From assembly GCA_046262295.1 (NCBI GenBank), contig JBHENC010000016.1, positions 1 through 64,000 on the forward strand: DNA of 64,000 nt. The letters are read 5' to 3'. The notes beneath the pieces were generated by a model. That model ran no database searches. It was not told where the DNA came from and saw nothing but the letters and a program-made list of their open reading frames with translations. The translations under genes and the position numbers were made by a program. Of this stretch, positions 55,349 through 64,000 are shown piece after piece (the stretch's first letter is position 1; every line of letters begins with the position of its first letter). Origin of the DNA: JBHENC01 sp046262295. Lineage in GTDB: Bacteria; Acidobacteriota; Blastocatellia; Pyrinomonadales; Pyrinomonadaceae.

Positions 55349-56554
55349 ATGTCCAACTCCATCACAACTAAAAAAACCGATGCTTTGAACGAAGCGGAAA
55401 ACTTCGCGCATCGTCCAACGTGGGCGGAGATCGAGCTGGATGCGCTCGCCGCAAACTTCCATCTCATCCGCCGCATGGTCGGCGCAAACGTCGCAGTGAT
55501 GTGCGTCGTCAAGGCGGACGCTTACGGGCACGGCGCGAACCTCTGCGCGCGTAGATTGAGCGAAGAGGGCGCACGTTGGTTCGCCGTCGCGTTGCCGGAA
55601 GAGGCCATCGCGTTGCGGCTCGAAGCAAAGATCGAACAACCGATTCTGTGTCTGGGCGGTTTCTGGGAAGGGCAGGCGCAGGCGTGTCTCAAATATAAGA
55701 TCGTGCCGGTGATTTATCGCGCGGACATGGCGGCGACGTTTGATCGCGCGGCGCGGGATGCGGGCGTCGTGGCGGATGTTCACGTCAAGATTGATACAGG
55801 GATGGGACGGCTCGGCGTGCGCTTTGATGACGCGCGTGAATTTGCGGACGCGCTGCGTGAGCTGAAGAATATTCGCGTTGACGGAATCATGACGCACTTC
55901 GCGGCAGCGGACGAACCCGACCGCGATTGCTTCACGGAAGAACAAACGAAGCGTTTCAAAGATACTGTGGAAATGTTTCGCGCGCGCGGATTCAACCCGA
56001 CGTTCGAGGACATGGCGAACAGCGCGGGGACTTTCGCGCACCCGCAAGCGCGCGGCAACATGGTGCGGCCGGGCGGCACTCTTTACGGTTTGTGGCGCGA
56101 CGTGTTGCCGCCGCTCATGAAACCCGTCGGCCTGCGTCCCGTGATGCGGCTGCGCTCGCGCGTCACGCTTTTAAAAAAGATTCATGCGGGCGAAACGCTC
56201 GGCTACGGTTGCACGTTCGAGGCCGCGCGCGAAACTCTGGTGGCGACTTTACCGATTGGTTATAACGACGGTTACGTGCGCGCGCTCTCGAATCGCGGGC
56301 GCGTCATCGTGCGCGGCCACTATGCGCCAATCGTCGGGCGCATCTCTATGGATTTGAGTCTGGTTGACGTGACGGATGTTCCCGGCGTCACGTTGGATGA
56401 TGCGGTGACGTTGTTCGGCGAAGACGGCGAGCTATCTGTTCCCGTTGAAGATTTGGCGAAGACGGCCAACACTTTGTCTTACGAAATTACGTGCGGGATC
56501 AGTCGCCGCGTACCGCGCGTTTATCTTCCGGCAGAGCCGCACGCCGGAAATTGA
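55349..56554 (+). CDS. alr: Alanine racemase
   Basis: PLP enzyme that makes D-alanine for peptidoglycan. PLP lysine Lys55 lies in VVKADAYGHG, and the second catalytic base Tyr286 in ETLGYGCTF. The GRISMDLSLVDVT segment near the end is typical. I chose the ATG at 55349, and the upstream open frame overlaps the dnaB end. 401 residues. It lies 77 bases after dnaB, so they may share a transcript. Confidence 0.95.
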   Translation: MSNSITTKKTDALNEAENFAHRPTWAEIELDALAANFHLIRRMVGANVAVMCVVKADAYGHGANLCARRLSEEGARWFAVALPEEAIALRLEAKIEQPILCLGGFWEGQAQACLKYKIVPVIYRADMAATFDRAARDAGVVADVHVKIDTGMGRLGVRFDDAREFADALRELKNIRVDGIMTHFAAADEPDRDCFTEEQTKRFKDTVEMFRARGFNPTFEDMANSAGTFAHPQARGNMVRPGGTLYGLWRDVLPPLMKPVGLRPVMRLRSRVTLLKKIHAGETLGYGCTFEAARETLVATLPIGYNDGYVRALSNRGRVIVRGHYAPIVGRISMDLSLVDVTDVPGVTLDDAVTLFGEDGELSVPVEDLAKTANTLSYEITCGISRRVPRVYLPAEPHAGN

Positions 56555-56598
56555 AATAACCTTCGCGCGCGAAATCTATTTGGTAAAACCTTAAAGAC

Positions 56599-57369
56599 TT
56601 ATGGCGCGGTGGAGTTTTGCAGTGCGGCACGCATCGGCGCGATGGCTGGATTTGACGGATTGACGCGCGCGAGGTTTTCGATGGCGTCGCGGGCATTCGT
56701 TTTATCGCCTTTGCGCAAGAAGGCGGCGGCAAGATTTTGCAGCGTCTTTTCGTGCTTCGGGTCAATCGAGAGCGCCAAGCGATATTCCTTGATCGCGCGG
56801 TCGTAATCCGGCGGCGTGCGTTGAAAGTAAGCATTGCCCAAGTCTGTCCGCACGTCCGCGTCGTTCGGATTTCGGGCGAGCGAGCGTTCGTAGAATGTGG
56901 CGGCGGTTGCATAATCTTTGGTCTCGTATTTGGTGTCGCCCATTGCCGTGAGCGCGTCGGCATCCGTCGGCTTGACGGCAAGCGCGCGGGTTAAGTAAAG
57001 AGCGGCTTTGTCGAACGCGCCCGCGCGATAAAAGACGGCGGCGGCGTTCATCTGCGCATCGAAATCTTTCGGCTGGCGGTCTGCGTCTTCCATCGCGCTC
57101 TGCGCTTGCGCAGAAGTCGCCGCAATGTTAGGTGATCCTGTTGCCGCATTCGCGCCCGCCGGATTCTCGCCGCCGATGTTCGGATGTCCCGGCGGAAGTT
57201 TGCCGTCGGTCTGCGTCGGGTCGAGCGGCGGCGCAGCGCCGGAACGCGGGTTCACACTCGCCGCGCTTCCGACGGGCGCAGTCGCTTTCGTGTAAGAGTT
57301 AGCGATGAGAAAACCGAGCGCGAATCCCAGAAAAAGTCCCGCGCCTGTGAAAAGAATGTTTTTTGCCAT
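56599..57369 (-). CDS. Membrane-anchored TPR protein (CcmH/NrfG-like), copy 1
   Basis: A 256-residue protein with one N-terminal membrane anchor (about 5-25), a Pro/Gly/Ala linker and three or four TPRs (about 110-235). It is a clear relative of the gene at 60845: both have an anchor starting with a Leu/Phe/Gly-rich run, the phrase (D/N)VRTDLGxxxF and the sequence (H)E(K/Q)TLQNLA. Position beside the cytochrome c maturation genes suggests a role like the TPR part of CcmI/NrfG, which holds apocytochromes. That role is inference. It points away from resB, from a shared upstream gap. Confidence 0.8.
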   Translation of the reverse strand: MAKNILFTGAGLFLGFALGFLIANSYTKATAPVGSAASVNPRSGAAPPLDPTQTDGKLPPGHPNIGGENPAGANAATGSPNIAATSAQAQSAMEDADRQPKDFDAQMNAAAVFYRAGAFDKAALYLTRALAVKPTDADALTAMGDTKYETKDYATAATFYERSLARNPNDADVRTDLGNAYFQRTPPDYDRAIKEYRLALSIDPKHEKTLQNLAAAFLRKGDKTNARDAIENLARVNPSNPAIAPMRAALQNSTAP

Positions 57370-57613
57370 GACCTGCGTAAAATAACCGCAGCGCACGGTT
57401 TAATGCAAATTCGTGAATCTCCCGAGCGGATGGCGAGGCTTTGAGAAAAGTTTCCAAAAGTAGTTGATGAAGACGTTTCAATCGGGTATCATGCGAGCGT
57501 TTCAGACAAACGGTTCGATGACGGGAGTTGTCTCCTCGTTAACGTCATGGAGCTTCAAATCACCGGCAATCTACGGTGTCTCAAGTAATTCGTTTTGGTC
57601 ATATTAAAAAATA
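57370..57613. other. Divergent gap before resB
   Basis: A 244-base gap between the divergent TPR and resB genes must hold both promoters, but I see no convincing box. One structure stands out: atgacg (57518-57523) with cgtcat (57543-57548) around ggag/ctcc (57524-57527 with 57532-57535), a compact hairpin. Its role is unknown. Confidence 0.45.
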
Positions 57614-59137
57614 ATGTCAGCAGTTGAAGGAAGTAAGCTAGAGACGGCTGCGAAGTCTGCGCCGTCCGCCCGTGCCGCCGCATCGCCTTTGACGCGCGTG
57701 CTCAATCTGTTCAGCTCCGTGCGCTTCGGCGTCTCGTTGCTGGTGCTGCTCGTCATCGGCTCGATGATCGGAATGCTGATCATGCAGCAGAACGTCGAAG
57801 GCTTTGACAAGTATTATGCGGAGTTGACGCCGTCGCAGCAGCTTCTCTACGGCACTCTCGGCTTTTTCGACATTTACCACGCATGGTACTTCAACGTGCT
57901 GTTGCTGGTGCTGTCGCTCAACATCATTCTCGCTTCGATTGATCGCTTTCCGAATGCGTGGACGTTTATCTCGCGCCCGAAACTGGATGCTTCCGCCCAG
58001 TGGCTGCGCGGGCAAAAGCAGAACGCGACGCTACAACTCGAAGGCGAAAGCCGCCAGACGGTTGCCGCGCGAATCAGCGAGGCGTGTCGAAGTCTCGGCT
58101 TCAAAGCGCGCGTCACGGAGAAGAACAATCGCACGTTTGTCTTTGCCGAACGCGGCGCGTGGAATCGTCTCGGCGCTTACGCCGTTCACGTTGCGCTGCT
58201 CACGATCTTTACGGGCGGCTTTCTAACCGCGCAGTTCGGTCACACGGGTGAGATGCAGTTGACGCCGGGCAAGAGTTCGTCGCAGATTTCGGAGATTAAC
58301 TTTTCGCTAGATCAAATGACGCGCACGCCCTACGAGTTGCCGTTCACGATCACCTGCACGGACATCGAGCAGCAGCTCATCAGAAAAGAGGGAGCGATCA
58401 CCGCCGATAATACGATTGACTGGCTGACGCGCATTAAGATCAAAGACGAGTACGGAACGCGCGAAGCACTCGTGCATCTCAACCATCCTTACGACTATCG
58501 CGGCTATCGTTTGTTTCAAGCGAGCTTTATTTCGCTCGGCAATGCGCGCAACATTACTTTGCGTTTGACGCCGGAAGATGGCGGCGAAGTTCAGAATGTG
58601 ACGATCAAGCGCGACGGGCAGGCGACGCTCCCAGACGGCACGCGCATACAGTTTGCGAACTTCTTCCCGGACTTTACGCTCGCGGGCGGCCAGCCTTCTA
58701 CGGCCTCCGGTGAGTACAATAATCCGGCGGCGTTTCTGCGCATCACGACGCCTGCGGGCGAACAGAAGAACGCATATGCCTTTGCCGTTGACTTGCCGGG
58801 CGGCGCTCCGATTGGCGCGCCCGTCGCCGGTTATAAATTCCGCCTCGCGGACTTCGAGAAAGTTCCGACGGCGCACATTCTTTCGATTCAACGCGACCCC
58901 GGCACGCGCATCGTCTACATAGGCTTTGTGCTGCTCGGCTTAACCTTAAGCGCCGTCTTTTTCTTTTCGCACCAGCGCGTGTGGGCGCAAGTCGAAGAAC
59001 GCGGTGCGCAGGAGTTTGAAGTCACGCTGGGCGGCAACACCAACCGCAACTGGCTCGGCTTTGAAGACCGTTTCAAAAAGCTGGCACACGCCGTCAGCGG
59101 AAATCCCCCGCAGCAAGAAGAGGTAACCGAATCATGA
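57614..59137 (+). CDS. resB: Cytochrome c biogenesis protein ResB
   Basis: A 507-residue membrane protein of System II cytochrome c maturation. It has ResB layout: membrane segments at about 33-56, 88-108 and 178-200, a large outside domain (about 205-430) and a last segment near 438-458. With CcsA it forms the haem exporter and apocytochrome ligation complex. The stop overlaps the ccsA ATG by four bases (ATGA), so the two are coupled. Confidence 0.92.
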   Translation: MSAVEGSKLETAAKSAPSARAAASPLTRVLNLFSSVRFGVSLLVLLVIGSMIGMLIMQQNVEGFDKYYAELTPSQQLLYGTLGFFDIYHAWYFNVLLLVLSLNIILASIDRFPNAWTFISRPKLDASAQWLRGQKQNATLQLEGESRQTVAARISEACRSLGFKARVTEKNNRTFVFAERGAWNRLGAYAVHVALLTIFTGGFLTAQFGHTGEMQLTPGKSSSQISEINFSLDQMTRTPYELPFTITCTDIEQQLIRKEGAITADNTIDWLTRIKIKDEYGTREALVHLNHPYDYRGYRLFQASFISLGNARNITLRLTPEDGGEVQNVTIKRDGQATLPDGTRIQFANFFPDFTLAGGQPSTASGEYNNPAAFLRITTPAGEQKNAYAFAVDLPGGAPIGAPVAGYKFRLADFEKVPTAHILSIQRDPGTRIVYIGFVLLGLTLSAVFFFSHQRVWAQVEERGAQEFEVTLGGNTNRNWLGFEDRFKKLAHAVSGNPPQQEEVTES

Positions 59138-60747
59138 GCGAAGTCTTACAGCAACCGGCGGTGATGAATGCGCCGGAAGTTAAAATCAAAAACTCGTCCG
59201 TGCTCTCATATCTGCCCGCGATTCTTACTATCGTCGGAGCTGTCGTGATGGTCATGCTACGCTTGCAGTTCGGCGGCGCGCATTTCATCTCCGACGGCGC
59301 CTTGATGATGATTGCGCTGGCCTGTTATTTGACCGCCGCGACGTTTCATCTGACGAATCTTTACGCGCCGTCGAACACGGCGCAAAAATTAGGGTTGTGG
59401 TTTGCGACCATCGGCGTCTTCTGTAACGCTTCGAGTTGGGCTGTGCGCTGGGTGGCGGCGCATGACAGGGAACTCGCAACCTTCATCGCGCAGGGACGCA
59501 CCGCCGCCGATATGCCATGGGCTTTTCGCTATATCCCGTTCGCCAATCTATATGACTTGAGCCTCGCCTTTGCGTTCGGTGCGGGCATCACGACGCTCTT
59601 TATCGCGCACCGCAAAAGCTTTCGTTTTCTCGGCGCGGTGACGTTGCCGCTCGCTTCGCTGATACTACTGCTGGCGCGCTTTATCGGTAACGAGTTTATT
59701 GATTTGCCGCCGATTCTGGATTCCTACTGGCGTCCGATTCACGTCGGCATCGCCTCTTTAAGCTACGGCGTCGCGCTCGTCTGCTTCGCCGTCGCGGTCG
59801 TTTATCTTTTGAAGGATGGACTAAAAACGGAAGCGATGGCGATCTGGTCGAGCATCTTCGCTATCGCGGTTATCGGTTCGATCAGCCGCTTCTCCGTGTT
59901 CACTTCGTTCGCTTACGGCGCGTCAACTTTTCTGGGCACGCAAGGCTCGCGTTCGCCCGTTCCCTTGCGCGCAGACATTCCATATGTCGGGCCGTTGCTC
60001 GTCTTCGCCGGGCTGCTTCTCTTGGGCGTGATGGTCAGTTTCTGGATGTACCTCTCGCAGGGAAAAGAGACTGCCCGCGTCTGGGGACACCGTATGCTGA
60101 ACCTTTCGCTGGTCACACAAGGGTGTGCCATCGCGTTGCTCGTCTCCGGCGTGAAGACGATGACGAACGTCGTCGCGCACATAGATCAAGCGCAGTATCC
60201 GCAGTTCGGTAAGTGGGTCGCGGAGCACGCCGCAGGGCTTCCGACAGAGCAGATCGCCACGATGAGCGCGGCGCAGCTCACACAGTTTTCCGCACGCTTC
60301 ATGCAGCAGAATGGCGCGTTGCTTCACCTGAGCTTGAACGCGAACCCGGTCGAATTGGCTGCGCTTATCACGGCGTTCGCGGCGACGCTCTTTGTGATTA
60401 TCTTTAGCTTCCGCACGGAGAAACTGCGCGCCGCGCTTCCGCCGCTGGAGAAGCTCGACAGCTTGATGTACGTGACGGCGGGCATTACCTTTGCCGGACT
60501 CGCTTTGCTGTTAATGACGGGCGCGGTCTGGGCAAATGAATCGTGGGGACATTACTGGCAGTGGGACTCGAAGGAGACGGGCGCGTTCGTCGCATGGCTT
60601 ACTTACGCGGGCTTTCTTCACTCGCGTATCGCACGCGGCTGGACGGGACGGCGCAGCGCCTACTTCGCCATCGTCGGTTTCCTGCTCGTAATTTTCACTT
60701 ACTTGGGCGTGAGTTATCTTCTGCCGGGTCTGCATTCTTACGCATAA
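59134..60747 (+). CDS. ccsA: Cytochrome c biogenesis protein CcsA (ResC)
   Basis: Haem-handling protein of System II. The WWD motif is complete: WGHYWQWD at 471-478, followed by SKETGAFVAWLTYAGFLH. About ten membrane segments are predicted by eye, with a long loop (about 330-410) between them. 537 residues, at the long end of the family because of that loop. Translationally coupled to resB. Confidence 0.94.
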   Translation: MSEVLQQPAVMNAPEVKIKNSSVLSYLPAILTIVGAVVMVMLRLQFGGAHFISDGALMMIALACYLTAATFHLTNLYAPSNTAQKLGLWFATIGVFCNASSWAVRWVAAHDRELATFIAQGRTAADMPWAFRYIPFANLYDLSLAFAFGAGITTLFIAHRKSFRFLGAVTLPLASLILLLARFIGNEFIDLPPILDSYWRPIHVGIASLSYGVALVCFAVAVVYLLKDGLKTEAMAIWSSIFAIAVIGSISRFSVFTSFAYGASTFLGTQGSRSPVPLRADIPYVGPLLVFAGLLLLGVMVSFWMYLSQGKETARVWGHRMLNLSLVTQGCAIALLVSGVKTMTNVVAHIDQAQYPQFGKWVAEHAAGLPTEQIATMSAAQLTQFSARFMQQNGALLHLSLNANPVELAALITAFAATLFVIIFSFRTEKLRAALPPLEKLDSLMYVTAGITFAGLALLLMTGAVWANESWGHYWQWDSKETGAFVAWLTYAGFLHSRIARGWTGRRSAYFAIVGFLLVIFTYLGVSYLLPGLHSYA

Positions 60748-60835
60748 GAGTCTGGAGTCGTGAGTCAAGAGTCGAAGGCAAACTCTTAACTCCAGACTTA
60801 AGACTCCTGACTCTTATCTCCCGGCTCTTGACTTA
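60748..60835. repeat. Heptad inverted-repeat element C2
   Basis: The left arm is a chain of GAGTC units (gagtctg, gagtcgt, gagtcaa, gagtcga). The right arm is the reversed chain (actccag, acttaag, actcctg, actctta, then ctcttgact). It begins at the base after the ccsA stop and ends ten bases before the next ATG. Same family as C1. Confidence 0.88.
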
Positions 60836-60844
60836 GTTAATCGT

Positions 60845-61591
60845 ATGACGAAAGAGAATAGTCTATTTCTGATTATCGGCGTGCTGCTCGGCTTTATCGT
60901 CGGGTTCATGTTCGTTAATTCGGTTAATCAACGTGCTGCGGCGCGCTTGCCTGCCGGTGGCGCGAGTCTCGGTGCGCAGAGTTCGGATGCATCGTTGCCC
61001 GCCGGTGGTGCGCAAACTTCTTCGATTGCCGTTGCCGATCCGCAGGCGGCGCAGGGAATGCAGGCGGCGGTGCAGGCGCAGATTCAGCAGGCGCGCGAAG
61101 AGCCGAACAATTTCGACGTGCAGTCGAAGGCGGGCGATCTTTTTTACCAGATTCAACGCTACGACGACGCGATAAAATTCTGGCAGCAGGCCAACAAACT
61201 TCGCCCGGACAGTTACGAAACCATTGTCAAACTCGGCAATGCCAATTATGATGCGGAGCGTTTCAGCGAAGCCGAACGATGGTACACGACGGCGCTTCAG
61301 AAAAAGCCGGACGATGTTAACGTCCGCACGGATTTGGGGTTGAGTTTCTTTCTGCGTACGCCGCCCGACACGGAACGCGCGATCACTGAGTTTCGCCGCT
61401 CGCTCGGCTACAATCCGCGCCACGAGCAGACGCTGCAAAATCTCGCCATCGCCTTAACGCGCAAAGGCGACGCCAGAGAAGCGCACGCGATGCTTTCCAA
61501 GCTGGAGGAAGTCAATCCATCCAATCCCGCGCTCGGCCAAATTCGTTCCGAACTGCAAAAATTGGATGCCGGTAGTGGCGGGAAATCCTAA
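60845..61591 (+). CDS. Membrane-anchored TPR protein (CcmH/NrfG-like), copy 2
   Basis: A 248-residue protein with an N-terminal anchor (about 7-25, FLIIGVLLGFIVGFMFVN), a Gly/Ala/Ser linker and TPRs (about 90-235). It is the paralogue of the minus-strand gene at 56599. Lying after resB-ccsA and before the multihaem cytochromes, it probably acts in cytochrome c maturation. The ATG follows element C2 with no SD. Confidence 0.82.
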   Translation: MTKENSLFLIIGVLLGFIVGFMFVNSVNQRAAARLPAGGASLGAQSSDASLPAGGAQTSSIAVADPQAAQGMQAAVQAQIQQAREEPNNFDVQSKAGDLFYQIQRYDDAIKFWQQANKLRPDSYETIVKLGNANYDAERFSEAERWYTTALQKKPDDVNVRTDLGLSFFLRTPPDTERAITEFRRSLGYNPRHEQTLQNLAIALTRKGDAREAHAMLSKLEEVNPSNPALGQIRSELQKLDAGSGGKS

Positions 61592-61781
61592 GCGGCGACG
61601 CTGAAAATATTATTTAGTTGTCGAAGCACAAATAATAGTAAGATAGCGAAGGTTCGGTTTCGCGCGTGAATTAAATTTAGTCTTACCTGCAACGCTTCAC
61701 CGCCGGTATCACTGTTCGGGCATTACACGTTCTTGATCTAAAATTTATTGCCGCCGTAATCCCTCGCAAAAGGATTTGTAA
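61592..61781. other. Gap before the multihaem cytochrome operon
   Basis: A 190-base AT-rich stretch likely holds the promoter of the cytochrome pair. No clear -35/-10 pair. An SD (aaaagga) precedes the GTG at 61782. Confidence 0.4.
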
Positions 61782-63164
61782 GTGCAGCAAAGCAGATCGC
61801 CAAGCAACAGTGTGCAAAGGCTTCGCGCCGTCGTCTTACTTATCTTCACGACGCTCGCGTTGGTTTCGTTCGTTTGCTCGCACAACGCTTCAACAGCCGC
61901 CGAATCGAATCCAGACCCGCAACAATCCAGACGCGGCACGCGCCAAACGGGGCGACGTATGCCTGCGCCCGCGCGCGGCAGACCCGCTTCTTACTACTCC
62001 AAGTTTACGCACGATATTGCGGGACACGGCGGCGGCCCGAAAGAGTCCTGCCTGCCCTGCCACACCGTCACGTCGCAACAACAGTCGGACATCAAAGATT
62101 ATCCGGGACACGATTCGTGTCTTAATTGCCATCGCCAGCAATTCTTCAGAGGCGCGCGTCCCGCGATCTGCTCCGTGTGCCACACCGTCGTTTCACCGCG
62201 CAACGGCGCGCGTTTCGAGTTTCCGAAGCCCGCCGCTCAATCACAGTTCACGGATATTTTTCCGCACCGCAAGCATCTCTCGCGTGAGACGCGACTGGCT
62301 TTTGCCAAGCTGCCGGATGCGAAAAATCAGGCCAAGACAGTGCAGGATACCTGCATCCACTGCCATAAAGTAAATAATGCGAATCTGGAGAAGGTCGCCG
62401 CCAAGTGGCCGAAAGATTCGTTTGTGCCGTCGCCCGGAACTTTCATGACCTCGCCTTCCGGCCATGCTTCCTGCATCGAATGTCACTGGAAAGCTCCCGA
62501 ACCAAAAGAGAAAACAGCTTTCGCAGTGTATGAGCCGTACATCAACAGTTGTTCGGAATGCCACAAAAACGTGCTGCTCAAAGCTCCCGCGAAAACAGCG
62601 GCAAGCGGCGCGGCGGCTGGAAAGAGCGGCGAAGCCGAAAAGAGTATGGCAGCAGGAGGAGGAGGAGGAGGAGCGACGCCTAAAAGCGAGGCGATGACGG
62701 AAGCGAAGTTCGTTCCGGCGCACGCCGTCGCCGTTGTGCCCGCGCTGCCGCCAGCTTTGGCGCAAGTGACGGACGCCTGGGCGGTGCGCATTTCGGCAAA
62801 GTTCGAGCACGCGATTCCGAAATTTGACGCCAAGCCGAAAGACGATCCGCATCGCGGGAGTTGCACGGATTGCCACAAGCAAGTTTCAAAAGTCGATTCG
62901 CTTGAAATTTTCCGGCGCAAAGATAACACCGTGCAACTTGCTTCATGCGTCGAATGTCACGGCGATAAATCCGGCAAGGGCGACGCCGGGGCCATCGTCA
63001 GGGAGTTGAAGGCTAGAGAGCAGAATCCGAAATTCGATTGCGTCTATTGCCACTCGTCGAATATCGGGCTAAAAGTGGATGGCTTCGACGATCATTACAA
63101 AGCCGTCAAACGCACTAAACCGCAACCGACTCCACAACCGACCACCGGCGGTGATAAAAAGTGA
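61782..63164 (+). CDS. Nonahaem c-type cytochrome
   Basis: A 460-residue exported protein with a signal anchor (about 14-34) and nine CxxCH haem sites, in order CLPCH (90-94), CLNCH, CSVCH, CIHCH, CIECH, CSECH, CTDCH, CVECH and CVYCH (420-424). Several extra histidines (for example FPHRKHLS) fit bis-His ligation. A Gly/Ala/Lys insert of about 40 residues (near 290) separates the sixth and seventh sites and contains a GGA-triplet run. The family is unclear to me; a role in periplasmic electron transfer is inferred. The GTG start has an SD. Confidence 0.9.
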   Translation: MQQSRSPSNSVQRLRAVVLLIFTTLALVSFVCSHNASTAAESNPDPQQSRRGTRQTGRRMPAPARGRPASYYSKFTHDIAGHGGGPKESCLPCHTVTSQQQSDIKDYPGHDSCLNCHRQQFFRGARPAICSVCHTVVSPRNGARFEFPKPAAQSQFTDIFPHRKHLSRETRLAFAKLPDAKNQAKTVQDTCIHCHKVNNANLEKVAAKWPKDSFVPSPGTFMTSPSGHASCIECHWKAPEPKEKTAFAVYEPYINSCSECHKNVLLKAPAKTAASGAAAGKSGEAEKSMAAGGGGGGATPKSEAMTEAKFVPAHAVAVVPALPPALAQVTDAWAVRISAKFEHAIPKFDAKPKDDPHRGSCTDCHKQVSKVDSLEIFRRKDNTVQLASCVECHGDKSGKGDAGAIVRELKAREQNPKFDCVYCHSSNIGLKVDGFDDHYKAVKRTKPQPTPQPTTGGDKK

Positions 63165-64000
63165 GCGACGTATCTCCCCAAAATATGCCGACTGATTCGC
63201 CGGACACTGCCCACGCCGATTCCGCGAACCATTGTTTGACGCCGCACGCCGCCGCGCCGCGCCGCGTGCCTATACTCTTGCGCCGTTATCTCTCCATCGC
63301 CGTTCTGCTCGCGGCCTCCTGCCTGCTTGTTGCGCTGGCGCTTAACAATCGCGTGCGCGCCGTCGCCACCGCCACCACCGCGCCGACGTCGCCCGCGCTC
63401 GTCCAAAGCGCGGATATGGATTTCTCCAGATTCTCGCACACGAGCGCGCGCCATGCCTCTTTGCAGTGCGCTTCGTGCCACCGTCGCGCGGACAACTCGC
63501 CGCAGCCGACTTTCCCCGGCCATAAATCCTGCACGGCCTGCCATCTCGCGCAGTTTGTTTCAACCAACCCGACCAGCAACGCGATGTGCGCGATTTGCCA
63601 TAGCAATCTGGGCGAGCGGAATCCGCCGCTCAAAGGTTTCCCGAAACTCCAGAGCTTCAACGCACTCTTCGATCACGCGCAGCACAATCAGGGCGAGGCG
63701 CGCCCGCAAGCGGGTTGCGCGGCCTGTCACGCGCCGTTGCGTCGCGGGGGGGCGGCGCTCGCAATTCCGTCCGGCCTCGCGGCTCACTCGCAGTGCTATA
63801 CCTGCCACACGCCGAACGCTTCCGCCAACGGGCGCGACATAGGCTCTTGCAACACCTGTCACGAGCAGGGAAGGCTCGTCCGCGCTTCAATGAACGCGCG
63901 CGCCTTCGCCGCCAGCTTTAGCCACGCCGATCACAGCGCACGGCAACGACTAGGCTGCGCCGATTGCCATCGCACACGAAGCGGCGTGCCGCAACTCCAA
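63161..64000 (+). CDS. Second multihaem cytochrome, 3' end outside window
   Basis: An open frame starts at the GTG at 63161, overlapping the previous stop by four bases (GTGA), and runs to the window end (280 codons, no stop). After a polar start comes an anchor (about 42-62, LSIAVLLAASCLLVALAL). Seven haem sites follow in the visible part: CASCH, CTACH, CAICH, CAACH, CYTCH, CNTCH and CADCH. The overlap indicates coupled synthesis with the nonahaem protein, so the two probably work as a pair. The true number of haems is unknown. Confidence 0.88.
   Translation, partial: MSDVSPQNMPTDSPDTAHADSANHCLTPHAAAPRRVPILLRRYLSIAVLLAASCLLVALALNNRVRAVATATTAPTSPALVQSADMDFSRFSHTSARHASLQCASCHRRADNSPQPTFPGHKSCTACHLAQFVSTNPTSNAMCAICHSNLGERNPPLKGFPKLQSFNALFDHAQHNQGEARPQAGCAACHAPLRRGGAALAIPSGLAAHSQCYTCHTPNASANGRDIGSCNTCHEQGRLVRASMNARAFAASFSHADHSARQRLGCADCHRTRSGVPQLQ

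Overview
The window looks like chromosomal DNA of an Acidobacteriota, probably class Blastocatellia (Pyrinomonadaceae-like). This is inference from gene content: a secreted VWA-domain protein of the type expanded in Acidobacteriota, Asn/Ala-rich linkers, AMIN/HEAT proteins, multihaem cytochromes with ResB/CcsA maturation, and fairly high GC. No taxonomic marker could be searched. Most of the window is single-copy housekeeping DNA on the + strand.

Layout. 1-1240: 3' end of 23S rRNA, 5S rRNA and a terminator. 1309-7555: transglutaminase-like membrane protein, rimO, pgpA, a small acidic ORF, serA. 7592-12248: a VWA protein (minus), then an ABC-2 ATPase/permease pair. 12249-16085: an accessory island with an HNH-SF2 helicase gene, a translationally coupled small gene and a decayed IS110 element. 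16086-21436: CYTH protein, then minus-strand groS-groL (sigma70 promoter plus perfect CIRCE operator) and a DinB/purC/cvpA/HTH block. 21618-31458: M1 peptidase with HEAT repeats, a response regulator and two tandem AMIN-TM-HEAT proteins. 31547-41666: uvrB, aroC, hicBA, def, rocA, fmt-rsmB, a PASTA protein, rpe. 41773-47302: a BamD-like TPR protein, a membrane protein coupled to a TPR protein, and a CAP/SCP protein with a switch-like leader. 47370-56554: ispE, tRNA-Gln, prs, rplY, pth, rpsF-rpsR-rplI, dnaB with an intein, alr. 56599-64000: a c-type cytochrome block (TPR protein, resB, ccsA, second TPR protein, a nonahaem cytochrome and a second multihaem cytochrome cut by the window edge).

The most unusual signal is a set of ten intergenic elements in three sequence families. 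Each is built from degenerate 7-base tandem units (AGATGTY, GTTTTCA or NNGAGTC), and most are arranged as inverted pairs. Most fill nearly the whole gap between a stop codon and the next start codon, and several end in a short T-run touching a start that has no visible ribosome binding site. They recall heptanucleotide short tandem repeats of filamentous cyanobacteria, but the uniform inverted architecture across three unrelated unit sequences deserves attention. The other candidates for something new are the HNH-helicase two-gene island and the three competing helices in the leader of the CAP/SCP gene.
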